The notes: generated by a model not told the origin, from the sequence alone. 46,415 nucleotides of DNA from Candidatus Vogelbacteria bacterium RIFOXYD1_FULL_46_19 (GCA_001824825.1 MHTK01000006.1:1-46415), one strand, 5' to 3'. Positions 1 through 8,203 are shown, counted from the first letter of the stretch. A program made the numbers and translations.

Positions 1-1
1 A

Positions 2-607
2 GAAAGTCAAATCGCTTCTTCCACCGTCTTATCATCATTAGTGACAGGAGGCTCCATCACTTCCGCCTATTGGACCCTAGACGAAACTACGGGCCGTATC
101 AAACCCTTTGCTCTCCTAGACTTAAATGGTCAGGATATTATTAATATTAAATCCCTCGCCTCGCTGTCTGGTAAATGGAGTTTGAGTGAGGCTGGGGTGC
201 TTGAGGTGGAGGAGGTGGTAACGAAGCGCTTGACTAGCAAAAAGGGTGTGACCACAGAAGATAAAACGACGGGTGAATTTTACTGTATTTATGTTGATGG
301 AGGACAATTAAAAACAGAAGAGGGTCGTTGTGAAGATTTAGTAGATATTGAAAGTGAAAAAGTAGATGAATTTGTACTACCACCTGAAGAAGAATCTCCA
401 GAGCTTGAACCAACAACTTCAACCACTACTCCAATTGAAGAAATTCAATCACCTACAGAAGTTGCAGTAGGGGAGACAGTAGAGGATTTTCCACTTGAAG
501 AAGAAGTTCCAAAACCTGAAGTAGAAGCTCCACCAACTCCTGAACCTGAAGCAGAAATTTTATCAGTTGAAGAACCTACTGTAGATGAACCGTCGCCAAG
601 TATTTAG
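2..607 (+). CDS. C-terminal part of a large cell-surface protein (5' end outside window)
   Basis: The reading frame is open back to the first bases of the window, so this is the 3' end of a longer gene and no true start is visible. The first ~110 residues resemble the end of CPR secreted fibre-like proteins: a phrase of the type 'T-G-E-F-Y-C-I-Y-V-D-G-G-Q-L-K' followed by a Cys (GRC) is typical of them, with two cysteines that could pair. The last ~85 residues are a low-complexity, acidic Pro/Glu/Thr tail, probably extended and exposed. No catalytic motif is seen. It is probably secreted, but the signal peptide would lie upstream. Family assignment rests on recall of the motif only. Confidence 0.6.
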   Translation, partial: ESQIASSTVLSSLVTGGSITSAYWTLDETTGRIKPFALLDLNGQDIINIKSLASLSGKWSLSEAGVLEVEEVVTKRLTSKKGVTTEDKTTGEFYCIYVDGGQLKTEEGRCEDLVDIESEKVDEFVLPPEEESPELEPTTSTTTPIEEIQSPTEVAVGETVEDFPLEEEVPKPEVEAPPTPEPEAEILSVEEPTVDEPSPSI

Positions 608-694
608 AGATTAAGTTTTATTAAAAGTAAATTAATTAAAAACCTATACTGTTGTAAGTGCCTAGTGGTAGGAAGAAGGGTACGACATAAATAG

Positions 695-726
695 AAAATA
701 CCCGAATGTCGAAAGACAGACGGGCA
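695..726 (-). terminator. Rho-independent terminator of the 749-1279 gene
   Basis: On the minus strand a CCCG/CGGG-based hairpin with an inner GTC/GAC pairing is followed by a T-rich run (TATTTTCT). It lies just after the stop of the minus-strand gene at 749-1279. Confidence 0.6.
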
Positions 727-748
727 TTTACTACACTTGGAAGGGGTA

Positions 749-1279
749 TTATCTTTTGGCCAGCTTTAGATCGTCCAGCGGCTGGCACGAAGCGATGTGG
801 TGCTCATGAATTTTTCCGTAGGCTTCGCCGGTCCGGCGATTAACCGGTGTGGAGACAACCTGGTACACCCATAGGGAATCCCCACCACGGATGCGCTCGC
901 TGTCCTTGATCGCTACTTCAGCCATAACTTCCGCCATGATGGGGGTTGCACTCGGGTTGTTGAGTACAACCTTAACGCTTTGAGGGAACTGCCCAAGGGC
1001 GTCCCGAGCGTTAAGGGCAAGTGGCCCGAACACAACACGACCTTTCCCGATAAACTTGAAACTCGGAGAGCTAATTTCTTGGGCGAAAAATTCTGTTGCC
1101 GGTTTGGTCTTGAGAGCCAAGTCCGTCGCTTCCCACGCCGTCGCTTTTTTGACGGTTTCGGCCCGTACTTGTTGGTCTTCCATGTGCAGTTGGCTCATGG
1201 CCACACCAAAAGTAGCGATGCCAATACCTAAAGCTAGAGTGATATAGGAAAGCTGGGCTTTCCACGTCTTAGTATTCAT
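749..1279 (-). CDS. Membrane-anchored hypothetical protein
   Basis: The product is unrecognised, about 176 residues. I chose the ATG at 1279 (MNTKTWKAQ...) over an upstream ATG at 1300 because GGAAAGGGA sits 5-13 nt before it. Residues ~10-30 form one transmembrane helix or uncleaved signal anchor; the rest is soluble and predicted to be outside the membrane. No cysteine lipobox is seen. It is a single-gene unit with its own Shine-Dalgarno and terminator, like the next two minus-strand genes. It may belong with the prepilin at 2174-3103 as an envelope accessory gene, but nothing in the protein proves this. Confidence 0.6.
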   Translation of the reverse strand: MNTKTWKAQLSYITLALGIGIATFGVAMSQLHMEDQQVRAETVKKATAWEATDLALKTKPATEFFAQEISSPSFKFIGKGRVVFGPLALNARDALGQFPQSVKVVLNNPSATPIMAEVMAEVAIKDSERIRGGDSLWVYQVVSTPVNRRTGEAYGKIHEHHIASCQPLDDLKLAKR

Positions 1280-1430
1280 AAGAATCCCTTTCCAGCGCAT
1301 AAAGCACTTTGTCGAAGATCTAATGACTCGAACAATTACTGATCAAATAATAAGCAACTAAATCAATTTTGTCAATTAGGAGATTGGTGTTTTATCCACA
1401 GTATCAGTTTCTTTCGGTTTAAATATTTTA

Positions 1431-1470
1431 AATAAGAAAACGCCGATGCTGGTCAGGGCCAGCATCGGCG
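1431..1470 (-). terminator. Rho-independent terminator of the 1478-1984 gene
   Basis: A perfect 12-bp stem (CGCCGATGCTGG / CCAGCATCGGCG) with a 6-nt loop is followed on the minus strand by TTTTCTTATT. It lies 8 bp after the stop codon. Confidence 0.9.
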
Positions 1471-1477
1471 TCATTTG

Positions 1478-1984
1478 TTAGGGACGGACAAAATATAGCC
1501 AGTCTCCATTCCTTTTGAACCTGCTTACAGGGACCTCTTCGCCTGTCCAAACCTTTTCGATCAGACTGGGCGCGAGAGCAACAATACCGGCGGATTGATC
1601 CGCCGCCCGGCGTGCGAAGACGAAGTGGTTTCGCAAAGGAGCTCCTTCTATGTATAAGGCAAAACTCTTAACTCCTTTAGAAATTATTTTCGCGGTCCCG
1701 GCCGGCTGGGATCTATCGAAATCTTGTTTGAATAAAAGTCGATAGTAATCCTCAGCCGGCATAGTTCCTTCGCGGTCCCATTCCACTCTCTCTTTTTTTT
1801 CACTTTCGGCTTTAGCCGCCAGGTAGCGCTCTCGCTGTGTCAACGACATCATCGCGAGTGCATCGTGTTCACACATTCCCACCACCGTCCGCGCAGATTC
1901 CTTCTGGATACGATATTGGCTCCACTTGGGGTGGAGGACAGCGATGATCAAAATTACCACGGTCAGAATTCCTATTTTCTTCAT
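1478..1984 (-). CDS. Hypothetical protein with N-terminal signal anchor
   Basis: An unrecognised 168-residue protein. The ATG at 1984 has AAAGGA 8 nt upstream. Residues 3-18 (IGILTVVILIIAVL) are hydrophobic and look like an N-terminal anchor or signal peptide; the remainder is charged and soluble. The region ~50-75 is rich in Lys, Glu and Arg and probably helical. Like its neighbours on this strand it has a strong hairpin terminator and is probably transcribed alone. No catalytic motif is visible. Confidence 0.65.
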   Translation of the reverse strand: MKKIGILTVVILIIAVLHPKWSQYRIQKESARTVVGMCEHDALAMMSLTQRERYLAAKAESEKKERVEWDREGTMPAEDYYRLLFKQDFDRSQPAGTAKIISKGVKSFALYIEGAPLRNHFVFARRAADQSAGIVALAPSLIEKVWTGEEVPVSRFKRNGDWLYFVRP

Positions 1985-2121
1985 GGCGGAGTCCTTTCTA
2001 TGTTTTTGGCTCTAATATCATTCTACTATAAAAGGAATTAATTGTCAAGCTAAAGCGAGCTGGGGTTGTCTTTATGATAGTGTCTAAGTTTTAGAATTCT
2101 TATTTTTTCTTTAAATATAAA

Positions 2122-2153
2122 TAGAAAAACCGGTGGCTGTGTACAGCCACCGG
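2122..2153 (-). terminator. Rho-independent terminator of the prepilin gene
   Basis: CCGGTGGCTG / CAGCCACCGG stem with a 4-nt loop, followed on the minus strand by TTTTTCT. It sits about 20 bp after the prepilin stop codon. Confidence 0.9.
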
Positions 2154-2173
2154 GTGGAGGAGGATTCTCGTGA

Positions 2174-3103
2174 TCACCCAATCGCACGACCAAGAAGAGC
2201 CATTATGGGATTACACGGGAATTCCGCGGGATATTTGATGAACTCAACATGACCATCCATGTACAGCACATTGGCACCGCCGGGCACGTGATGGAAGTCT
2301 TTGACGTTGTCGTTGACCTGATCCCACATCACAGGAATGGTGCTTTGCGCTTGAGCGCTACCGGCAGGATTGTTGATATCTGTGATCAGAAATCGTTCAA
2401 CCCCTTCTTTAAGACGGAAGATGGTGTTTCCGCCGGCATTGCCTTGGACAATAATGTCTCCGGCCGCGTACCCGTTAGCAACCAGGTATGCGTCAGCTTG
2501 TCCCTGAAGAACAGTGGCGGTCAAGGGGGTGTTGAACTCGATGTCACCGTCAGCATATTCATCGTAAGCTTGGGGTGTTCCAATAAGTCCCACCCCGTCG
2601 CTCACGGCCGCGTGGACAATGAAACTTCCGAATTCGTTGGTATTAGAAGCCAACCAACCGTAATACATGTACCCGCGGTCGTCGAATTCTTTTGCATCGA
2701 GCTTCTCAAAATTGGGGCTACTTGCGGTTTGGGTGCACCACGAACCAGACGGGCAAACCAGAAATTCGTCAGGATCGGAGGCGGCATCGGATGGGCAGAA
2801 GTAGACTTTCATGTCTGACAAATATTCCGGATAAATGGCTGGTCCGTTTGGTGTTGCCACCCAACCCTCGCCGGTTGGCGAATCGGCGTTCCATTCTGAC
2901 CCGCAAGGCGGGAACTTGCTACCAGGTGACTCCCCGGCGTACATCTTCAGGACGATACCCCACTGCTTCAGATTGTTCTGACAGCTGGCTCGCCTTGCCG
3001 CCTCCCGCGCCCGCGCTAGGGCGGGCAGGAGAATGGCGGCGAGAATACCGATGATAGCGATGACAACCAACAGTTCGATGAGTGTAAACCCTCTCTTCTT
3101 CAT
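2174..3103 (-). CDS. Type IV prepilin-like protein, DUF1559 / H-X9-DG type
   Basis: 309 residues. The N-terminus is a canonical class III signal: MKKRG then [18 protein letters not shown], with Gly5 as the peptidase site and Glu10 as the conserved +5 Glu. A helical segment with [18 protein letters not shown] follows, as in the planctomycete/verrucomicrobial pseudopilin family (DUF1559). Near the C-terminus H-x10-DG-H-V-E-F is a one-residue variant of the H-X9-DG motif. Four or more cysteines lie in the middle. It would be processed by a prepilin peptidase and inserted in the membrane or assembled into a pseudopilus. The start has AAAGGAGG 8 nt upstream. No pilus machinery is in the window. 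This family is unexpected in a reduced CPR genome. Confidence 0.88.
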   Translation of the reverse strand: MKKRGFTLIELLVVIAIIGILAAILLPALARAREAARRASCQNNLKQWGIVLKMYAGESPGSKFPPCGSEWNADSPTGEGWVATPNGPAIYPEYLSDMKVYFCPSDAASDPDEFLVCPSGSWCTQTASSPNFEKLDAKEFDDRGYMYYGWLASNTNEFGSFIVHAAVSDGVGLIGTPQAYDEYADGDIEFNTPLTATVLQGQADAYLVANGYAAGDIIVQGNAGGNTIFRLKEGVERFLITDINNPAGSAQAQSTIPVMWDQVNDNVKDFHHVPGGANVLYMDGHVEFIKYPAEFPCNPIMALLGRAIG

Positions 3104-3543
3104 AATGAGACCTCCTTTTAAGGTGCTAGTCTTGCACTCAAGCTAAAAACATTTCAGCTCAAGATAACTGCAAGATAATTAAGCCAAATTTATCCTGTAC
3201 TTATTGAGAGTTTTTGTCAATCAATCAGGACTTTTCAAATTTCGAAATCAACAATTTTCTCTCTATTCCCAACTAGGAGACGACCGTCGTAAAGGTTGGA
3301 ACTTAAAATAAAAATAATATTACATAGGTTGGACCTTGGGGTATGAAATTGTGGGGGGTGGGTAATTAATTTCGGCCTTGTCATAGTTTAGATTTCATTT
3401 TTTAAATTTTAATTTACGGCTTGAGATGTAAGATCGTCTCAACCTTTTTCGTTAGTAGATTAACGTGGTCGAGATTTTAATAGTAGTAGTGATCGACCCT
3501 TGGTCGATAGTAAAAAATTACTAAACATAATCTATTAAGTACT
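3104..3543. other. Intergenic region between divergent genes
   Basis: About 440 bp with no convincing gene. It must carry the prepilin promoter (leftwards) and the KGG gene promoter (rightwards). A small hairpin (ATCGACC ctt GGTCGAT) lies near 3492-3508. I see no RNA gene in it. Confidence 0.5.
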
Positions 3544-3732
3544 ATGGCTCAAAACGATAAAAATGGCGGACGGGGGTTCGCCAGTATGGATGAAGAAAAA
3601 CGCCGACAAATAGCTAGCAAAGGTGGCAAAGCAGCCCATGCTAGCGGCCGGGCTCATGAATTTACCTCGGAAGAAGCTCGCGCCGCTGGTCGCAAGGGTG
3701 GACAAAGCCGTCGCCAGAACAACAATGAATAG
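3544..3732 (+). CDS. KGG-repeat stress-induced small protein
   Basis: 62 residues, highly charged, with the repeated K-G-G motif (SKGGKAA, RKGGQSR) typical of the stress-induced acidophilic repeat family (GsiB / con-10 / KGG domain). These are small hydrophilic proteins linked to desiccation, general stress or stationary phase, probably disordered in the cytoplasm. It is followed by a strong terminator and is transcribed alone. No promoter operator was recognised. The opposite-strand open frame here is a shadow. Confidence 0.88.
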   Translation: MAQNDKNGGRGFASMDEEKRRQIASKGGKAAHASGRAHEFTSEEARAAGRKGGQSRRQNNNE

Positions 3733-3790
3733 AGTATTCTCGGCAGCCAATAGAGACGGTCCAAAAAAAGCTTAGGTTTTGTTAGCTTTT

Positions 3791-3812
3791 CCTCCCAAGC
3801 GGGAGGTTTTTT
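3791..3812 (+). terminator. Rho-independent terminator after KGG gene
   Basis: CCTCCC aagc GGGAGG followed directly by TTTTTT. Confidence 0.92.
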
Positions 3813-3914
3813 GATGTGAGGGGATACTCGTAGAGTTATCCACCTTATGGTTCTGCTTGCTTTACGTAGCTTAATTTCTATAATAACAAAGATTCCACAC
3901 CCCCTTCTTTCTTA

Positions 3915-4499
3915 ATGAAAACCCTATCTTCAAAAAAACTCCAAATTCACTCTGTTGCCCGCAGTGATTTTTTTGTGGCTAAGCCGGAGCGAATGATGGA
4001 GTGGTTGGGCGGAGTAAACTATGAAAATTTGCAAAAAATTTTGTCCGAGATGAAAGGGATGATGCTAAGCGAGCCCAAAGAAGAAATTCAACTCCTAGTC
4101 AACTCCTTTGGTGGGGCTACCGGGATTGGGATGAGCTTTTACGATGCGGTGACGACGTGGCTTAAACCCGACTTGTGTACGATCGGCTCGGGTGATGTGG
4201 ACTCGTCAGGAATTATTATCTTTCTAGCTGGTAAAAGACGCTTCCTGACTCCCAATACGACCATGCTTTTTCACTTGGCCGGTCGAACTTTGGGTAATGA
4301 TCAGCGTTTCTCAACAGCGGATATGGGGAGTATGTTAAAAGAGGACAAGTTGAAAGATTATCAGTACGCTGGGGTGGTCTCGGAGCGGACCGGCGGCCAG
4401 TATTCTCGGGAAGCCGTGTTGGAACTAATGGCCGGCAATACCATTGTCACAGCCGAGGAAGCGGTGGTGATGGGTTTAGCTGATCAAGTTTTAATCTAG
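3915..4499 (+). CDS. ClpP-like serine protease (ClpP/crotonase fold)
   Basis: 194 residues, the normal size for ClpP. The order of motifs fits the fold: a strand with L-L-V-N-S-F-G-G (residues ~60-67, the ClpP 'N-S-P-G-G' oxyanion-hole region), the nucleophile region D-V-D-S-S-G-I-I-I-F-L-A-G with Ser98 as the best candidate, and L-F-H-L-A-G with His120 as the catalytic His. The surrounding sequence differs from canonical ClpP (A-S-M-G-A/S; M-I-H-Q-P), so this is a divergent member, as in 'ATP-dependent Clp protease proteolytic subunit-like' CPR proteins. No ClpX or ClpA gene is adjacent. It acts in the cytosol if it pairs with an unfoldase; activity is inferred only. Confidence 0.8.
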   Translation: MKTLSSKKLQIHSVARSDFFVAKPERMMEWLGGVNYENLQKILSEMKGMMLSEPKEEIQLLVNSFGGATGIGMSFYDAVTTWLKPDLCTIGSGDVDSSGIIIFLAGKRRFLTPNTTMLFHLAGRTLGNDQRFSTADMGSMLKEDKLKDYQYAGVVSERTGGQYSREAVLELMAGNTIVTAEEAVVMGLADQVLI

Positions 4500-4538
4500 T
4501 TTCTTACTGGTTTATCTCGCCTCAGGGCAAAAAAAAGT

Positions 4539-4544
4539 TATAAT
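4539..4544 (+). promoter_or_regulatory. Putative -10 box for the cupin gene
   Basis: TATAAT 36 nt before the cupin ATG, in an AT-rich stretch. No good -35 box is seen. Confidence 0.45.
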
Positions 4545-4580
4545 GATAAACAATTATTACTCATTTTAACTAAACTATAT

Positions 4581-4982
4581 ATGAGAGGATATATTTCTAA
4601 TATTGAACAAGATACTATTAATAATGACAGTTTCCGTAAGGTACTGTACACCGCGAAGCATAGTCAGCTGGTTTTAATGAGTCTGCAGCCAGGGGAGGAT
4701 ATTGGGAGCGAGACGCATGACCTCGATCAATTTTTCCGAATTGAAGCGGGGAGTGGCCAAGCTGTTTTAAACGGGGCAGAGGTACCGGTTAGTGACGGCT
4801 CGGCGGTAGTGGTACCCGCCGGCACCGAACATAATATTATCAACACTTCCACGACCGAAGCCTTAAAACTTTATACTATTTACTCGCCACCGGAGCACCG
4901 AGACGGGGTGGAGTATAAGACTAAAGCGGAGGCGGAAGCGGCCGAAGAGCATTTTGACGGTCAGACGTCGGTTGCTGACTAA
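4581..4982 (+). CDS. Cupin-domain protein
   Basis: 133 residues forming one conserved cupin barrel. Motif 1 is degenerate (G-x-x-I-G-S-E-T-H-D-L-D-Q-F-F-R-I-E-x-G), giving His and Glu-type ligands; motif 2 is P-A-G-T-E-H-N-I-I-N. These residues would hold one metal ion. This small cupin is common across bacteria and is annotated without a defined substrate. The C-terminal 25 residues are acidic and variable. It ends 14 bp before the HD gene, so the two may be co-transcribed. Confidence 0.88.
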   Translation: MRGYISNIEQDTINNDSFRKVLYTAKHSQLVLMSLQPGEDIGSETHDLDQFFRIEAGSGQAVLNGAEVPVSDGSAVVVPAGTEHNIINTSTTEALKLYTIYSPPEHRDGVEYKTKAEAEAAEEHFDGQTSVAD

Positions 4983-4996
4983 CTTAATACTTGGTA

Positions 4997-5614
4997 ATGA
5001 AAAAAGATCAAACCAAGAAGCTAACGGGCTTTTTATTTGAGATTGGTAATTTACGGAAAGTTTTGCGGGCGCATCAGCAGATGCTTCTATCTTACGACTT
5101 AACCGACACTATTGCTTCGCACTCTTTCCGCGTGGCTTTTATTGGTTATTTTTTAGCCAAAGAATTGGGGGCCGATGCCGATAAGGTGCTAAAGATGTGC
5201 TTATTGCACGATTTGGAAGAATCCCGCTCGATGGACCACCACTGGGTGAGCAAGAAGTATGTCAAAATTTATTCGGAGGAAATTAAGAAGGATCAGTTTG
5301 ACGGTTTACCGCACGGCTTGGATTTGGTCGCAATATTAAATGAATACGAAGAGCGGAAGACACTGGAGTCTAAGGTGGCGAAAGATGCTGACCTGTTGGA
5401 TCAGAGTTTTCTACTGAGGGAGTATGAGTGGCAAGGTAACAAAGAGGCCGCTAACTGGCTCGCTGGCCGGGCCGGCAAGGGCAAAGGTGGTAAGGGGCTT
5501 AGTAACCAAGAGCGCTTGATGCATACCGACTTGGCTAAAAGCATTGCCAAGGAAATTAAAAGTCAGGCACCAAGCGACTGGTGGGCTAAAGCCTGGACCC
5601 CCGATCGGCGGTAA
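4997..5614 (+). CDS. HD-domain hydrolase (YfbR-like 5'-nucleotidase family)
   Basis: 205 residues from the ATG at 4997; an upstream in-frame TTG at 4991 is less likely. The HD signature is clear: T-I-A-S-H-S-F-R-V-A then C-L-L-H-D-L-E-E-S with H...HD as metal ligands, and a later D-A-D-L-L-D-Q providing the last Asp. The pattern matches the HD_3 / YfbR group, which removes phosphate from deoxynucleoside monophosphates in nucleotide salvage. It lies just after the cupin gene. Substrate assignment is by family only. Confidence 0.82.
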   Translation: MKKDQTKKLTGFLFEIGNLRKVLRAHQQMLLSYDLTDTIASHSFRVAFIGYFLAKELGADADKVLKMCLLHDLEESRSMDHHWVSKKYVKIYSEEIKKDQFDGLPHGLDLVAILNEYEERKTLESKVAKDADLLDQSFLLREYEWQGNKEAANWLAGRAGKGKGGKGLSNQERLMHTDLAKSIAKEIKSQAPSDWWAKAWTPDRR

Positions 5615-5701
5615 TGGATACCATTTTTGACACCAGCTGTATTTCCTGTTAGAAATTAGATCGGGTTGATTTGATCGCAAACAAAACAGGGAGGTAATGG
5701 T

Positions 5702-6109
5702 ATGTCTAACTTGTTGCTGTCGCCAGATACTAAATCAGAAGTAATTAACGTGGATCTGGCGACTGTGCCCAAAAGTTTTTTCCAGAAGACTGAATTGCCC
5801 GACGGATCAGAATATTTAGGTGTAGTGGCCAGTACCACGACGCGTCGCTTGTGGGTGTACCTGCAAAAGGAACAACGCCGGTTGGCGAAACTAGTGAACC
5901 AGCTCACACCCGGAGACCCTGCGGCAATAAAGAGTCCGGAAAAACGAAGTCGGGTCCAAGCCGAGATTGAGGTTATGCAAAGCCGAATGAAGGCTCTGGA
6001 AACAGAATTTGATCGGAGACTCAAAGCTGAACTTCCCCAATTTTCACCCGGCAGAGACGTAGCCTACGTTTTGCCACGGTGGGAAGTTTACACCTGCCGT
6101 ATGAATTAG
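5702..6109 (+). CDS. Conserved hypothetical protein with coiled-coil segment
   Basis: 135 residues, unrecognised. A strong ribosome site (GGGAGG 8 nt before ATG) marks the start, unusual for this window where many genes are leaderless. Residues ~50-110 are rich in Lys, Arg, Glu and Gln with a helical heptad-like pattern (Q-K-E-Q-R-R-L-A-K-L, then E-I-E-V-M-Q-S-R-M-K-A-L-E). No signal peptide or membrane helix, so it is probably cytoplasmic. A strong terminator follows at once, so it is a single-gene transcript. Confidence 0.7.
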   Translation: MSNLLLSPDTKSEVINVDLATVPKSFFQKTELPDGSEYLGVVASTTTRRLWVYLQKEQRRLAKLVNQLTPGDPAAIKSPEKRSRVQAEIEVMQSRMKALETEFDRRLKAELPQFSPGRDVAYVLPRWEVYTCRMN

Positions 6110-6118
6110 TAGTTTTGA

Positions 6119-6158
6119 CCCCGTCGCAACCGAAGGTTGCGACGGGGTTTGTCTTTTC
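6119..6158 (+). terminator. Strong rho-independent terminator
   Basis: A perfect 13-bp stem CCCCGTCGCAACC / GGTTGCGACGGGG with a GAA loop, followed by TTTGTCTTTTC. Confidence 0.95.
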
Positions 6159-6217
6159 TGTAACTCGTCCAGGTAAGAATTTTTTTTCACTACCGTCTCT
6201 TATAGTAAGGAAAGACC

Positions 6218-6241
6218 GCCGAGGGTGATATATCCCTCGGC
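6218..6241. repeat. Small hairpin in intergenic leader
   Basis: GCCGAGGG and its complement CCCTCGGC separated by an A/T-rich loop. There is no T run, so it is not a classical terminator. It precedes a 30-codon open frame. Confidence 0.5.
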
Positions 6242-6259
6242 CCTTTCCCGCCCAAAAAT

Positions 6260-6352
6260 ATGATTATCAACAAACAACAATCAAAACGCCTAGCGGCCAA
6301 AGCCCGAGCTCGCTTGCAGCAACGTCTTATTATCTATGGCATGCTCTGGTAA
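6260..6352 (+). CDS. Possible 30-residue basic peptide
   Basis: A short frame from ATG to TAA encodes a very basic peptide (start MIINKQQSKRLAAKARAR, end IIYGMLW). The base use and strong Arg/Lys/Ala bias are unlike random AT-rich spacer, and it lies in an otherwise empty 400-bp interval. No Shine-Dalgarno is visible. It could be chance; comparison with related genomes would decide. Listed because it is too short to be found by usual ORF cut-offs. Confidence 0.3.
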   Translation: MIINKQQSKRLAAKARARLQQRLIIYGMLW

Positions 6353-6469
6353 CATTTCTGATGCAAGCATATTTATTGCAACACCATATGGTCACTATGG
6401 CGGATATTTTTTGGTGCGTTTTTTACAAATTTACATGGATACTCAATATTTATAACACACCTGGGTCTG

Positions 6470-6490
6470 CCCCGAAGTTAAACTTCGGGG
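6470..6490. repeat. Hairpin downstream of the 6517-6795 gene
   Basis: CCCCGAAGTT a AACTTCGGGG is a 10-bp perfect inverted repeat just past the stop of the minus-strand gene. It lacks a clear T run on either strand, so it may be a weak terminator or an RNA-end stabiliser. Confidence 0.5.
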
Positions 6491-6516
6491 AAGGGGTGAG
6501 TGTGGTGTAATGAGGT

Positions 6517-6795
6517 TTAGCTAGAGGAAATTATTTTATAAGAGTGATTGGGTCTACTTTCCGGATCTTGCTCTTGGTATTCGAATGTTAAATTATGCTG
6601 ATCAAAATAAGTGAAAAATTCATCCCAGCTTATAGCTTTCAAGTTTTCATCCTGAACACCAAAGTCGATGCGCAATAAACCACTATTTTTACTAGGATTC
6701 GTGGTGGCTACTTTGGCTGGCTGGCCACCTCTAGCTAGAGTCCAAGCTTTAATAATATGGGGATCAGTTGTTGAGGTGATCAGACGGTGGTTCAT
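6517..6795 (-). CDS. Conserved small protein of unknown function
   Basis: 92 residues. It matches a widespread uncharacterised family whose hallmark is an N-terminal I-x-x-W-A/T-x-x-R-G-G-x-P-A-x-V, a central L-R-I-D-F and then I-S-W-D-E-F-F-x-x-F-D-x-x-N-L-x-F-x-Y-Q-E. All of these are visible here. Members are short, cytoplasmic and have no assigned activity; some databases give misleading enzyme names. Single gene on the minus strand, with a hairpin just downstream. Confidence 0.8.
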   Translation of the reverse strand: MNHRLITSTTDPHIIKAWTLARGGQPAKVATTNPSKNSGLLRIDFGVQDENLKAISWDEFFTYFDQHNLTFEYQEQDPESRPNHSYKIISSS

Positions 6796-6973
6796 AGGTA
6801 AGAAGGTTAGATAATGTTAAAAAGTATTAAACCTCTGCCCTGCGGTTGGAAATTGATGAAAAATTATTCTTGGATTAATTCTAATACTTCAGTCAGATGG
6901 TAATTGTTAGCTTGGAATTTTCGTGTGGGTTTACTAACGAAACGAGCGGGGTATTCTTGCAGGTAAAAATCAC

Positions 6974-6979
6974 TATAAT
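6974..6979 (+). promoter_or_regulatory. -10 box of rarA, 6 nt before the ATG
   Basis: TATAAT ends 6 nt before the start codon. Transcription would begin at or next to the A of ATG, giving a leaderless message. No Shine-Dalgarno is present. Confidence 0.6.
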
Positions 6980-6985
6980 GTAGCA

Positions 6986-8140
6986 ATGGAACCTCTAGCG
7001 GCGCGGTTGCGACCTAAAAACCTAAAGGAATTTATTGGCCAAAATCACCTAGTGGGGCCGGGCAAACCTTTGCGAGCGGCTATTTTAAAGCGACATGTCT
7101 TCTCCTTTATCTTATGGGGTCCGCCGGGGGTGGGTAAAACTACCTTAGCTCGAATTTATGCTCGCTCAGTTGGTCTGCCTATGTATGAGTTATCGGCCGT
7201 GTCGGCCGGTAAGGAGGATATTCGGCGAGTCTTAAGCGGAGTGTTTGAACAAACGGTTATCTTATTCTTAGATGAAATTCATCGCTTTAATAAGGCTCAG
7301 CAAGATTTTCTCCTACCTTACGTGGAAAAAGGTCAGTTGGTTTTGATTGGGGCGACCACGGAAAATCCTAGCTTCGAAGTGATACCAGCTCTGCTTTCTC
7401 GGTGTCGAGTATTTGTCCTTAATAATTTAAGTGAAACCGAACTAAAGAAGATTATGGTCCGAACGGGATTTAAGCTGGATTCAGAATCATTAAACTGGCT
7501 GGTGGCAGCCGCCGGTGGGGACGCTCGTCAAGCGTTGTCAATTTTGGAAAATACCTCACATTTATATAAAGAAATCAACTTGAAAAATTTGCTAGCGAGC
7601 CTGCAGGATAAAAAGTTGCGCTATGATAAAGGTGGTGAGGAACACTACAATGTTATTAGTGCCTTTATAAAAAGTTTACGGGCCGGTAGTCCTGACGCCG
7701 CTTTATATTATTTGGCTCGGATGGTGGAAGGTGGCGAAGATCCAAAGTTTATTGCTCGCCGGATGGTTATTTTTGCCTCGGAGGATGTGGGTCTCTCTCA
7801 ACCGACGGCCTTGGTGGTCGCTAATGAAGTGTTCCGAGCGGTGGAAACTGTGGGTTTGCCGGAGGCGGGTTTGAACTTGGCTCAAGGAGCGGTGTACTTG
7901 GCCACGGCCGGGAAAGATCGGCGAGTTTATGATGGCTGGCAGCAGGCCCTTGCGGACGTGAAGAAGTATGGCAATTTACCGATTCCCAAAAAAATTTTAA
8001 ATGCTCCGACCGCCTTGTTAAAAAAGTTGGGTTATGGGGCCGGTTATAAGCAGTACGAGACTGAGGGCTTATTGCCGGAAACCTTGACGGACCGACATTA
8101 TTGGTTGAACAATGAAACTAAACCGACCAAGAAAAAATGA
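6986..8140 (+). CDS. rarA: Replication-associated recombination protein A (RarA/MgsA AAA+ ATPase)
   Basis: 384 residues, shorter than the usual ~440. Clear AAA+ motifs: Walker A G-P-P-G-V-G-K-T-T (~46-54), Walker B I-L-F-L-D-E-I-H-R-F-N (~92-102), sensor 1 G-A-T-T-E-N-P-S, and the family-typical A-S-E-D-V-G and L-A-Q-G-A-V-Y-L-A in the C-terminal tetramerisation domain. The end Y-G-A-G-Y-K-x-Y-x-x-x-G-L-L-P-E is the normal RarA end. RarA acts at stalled replication forks. It is transcribed from its own promoter and ends at a bidirectional terminator shared with the facing gene. Confidence 0.95.
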   Translation: MEPLAARLRPKNLKEFIGQNHLVGPGKPLRAAILKRHVFSFILWGPPGVGKTTLARIYARSVGLPMYELSAVSAGKEDIRRVLSGVFEQTVILFLDEIHRFNKAQQDFLLPYVEKGQLVLIGATTENPSFEVIPALLSRCRVFVLNNLSETELKKIMVRTGFKLDSESLNWLVAAAGGDARQALSILENTSHLYKEINLKNLLASLQDKKLRYDKGGEEHYNVISAFIKSLRAGSPDAALYYLARMVEGGEDPKFIARRMVIFASEDVGLSQPTALVVANEVFRAVETVGLPEAGLNLAQGAVYLATAGKDRRVYDGWQQALADVKKYGNLPIPKKILNAPTALLKKLGYGAGYKQYETEGLLPETLTDRHYWLNNETKPTKKK

Positions 8141-8153
8141 GATATCATTTCTG

Positions 8154-8196
8154 AGATTAAAAAATCACTGTCCTTAAGACAGTGATTTTTTAATCT
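8154..8196. terminator. Bidirectional terminator between rarA and DUF378 gene
   Basis: A perfect 19-bp stem (arms start AGATTAAAAAATCACTGTC) with a 5-nt loop. The A/T ends supply T runs in both directions, fitting its place between convergent genes. Confidence 0.93.
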
Positions 8197-8203
8197 AAAA
8201 TTA

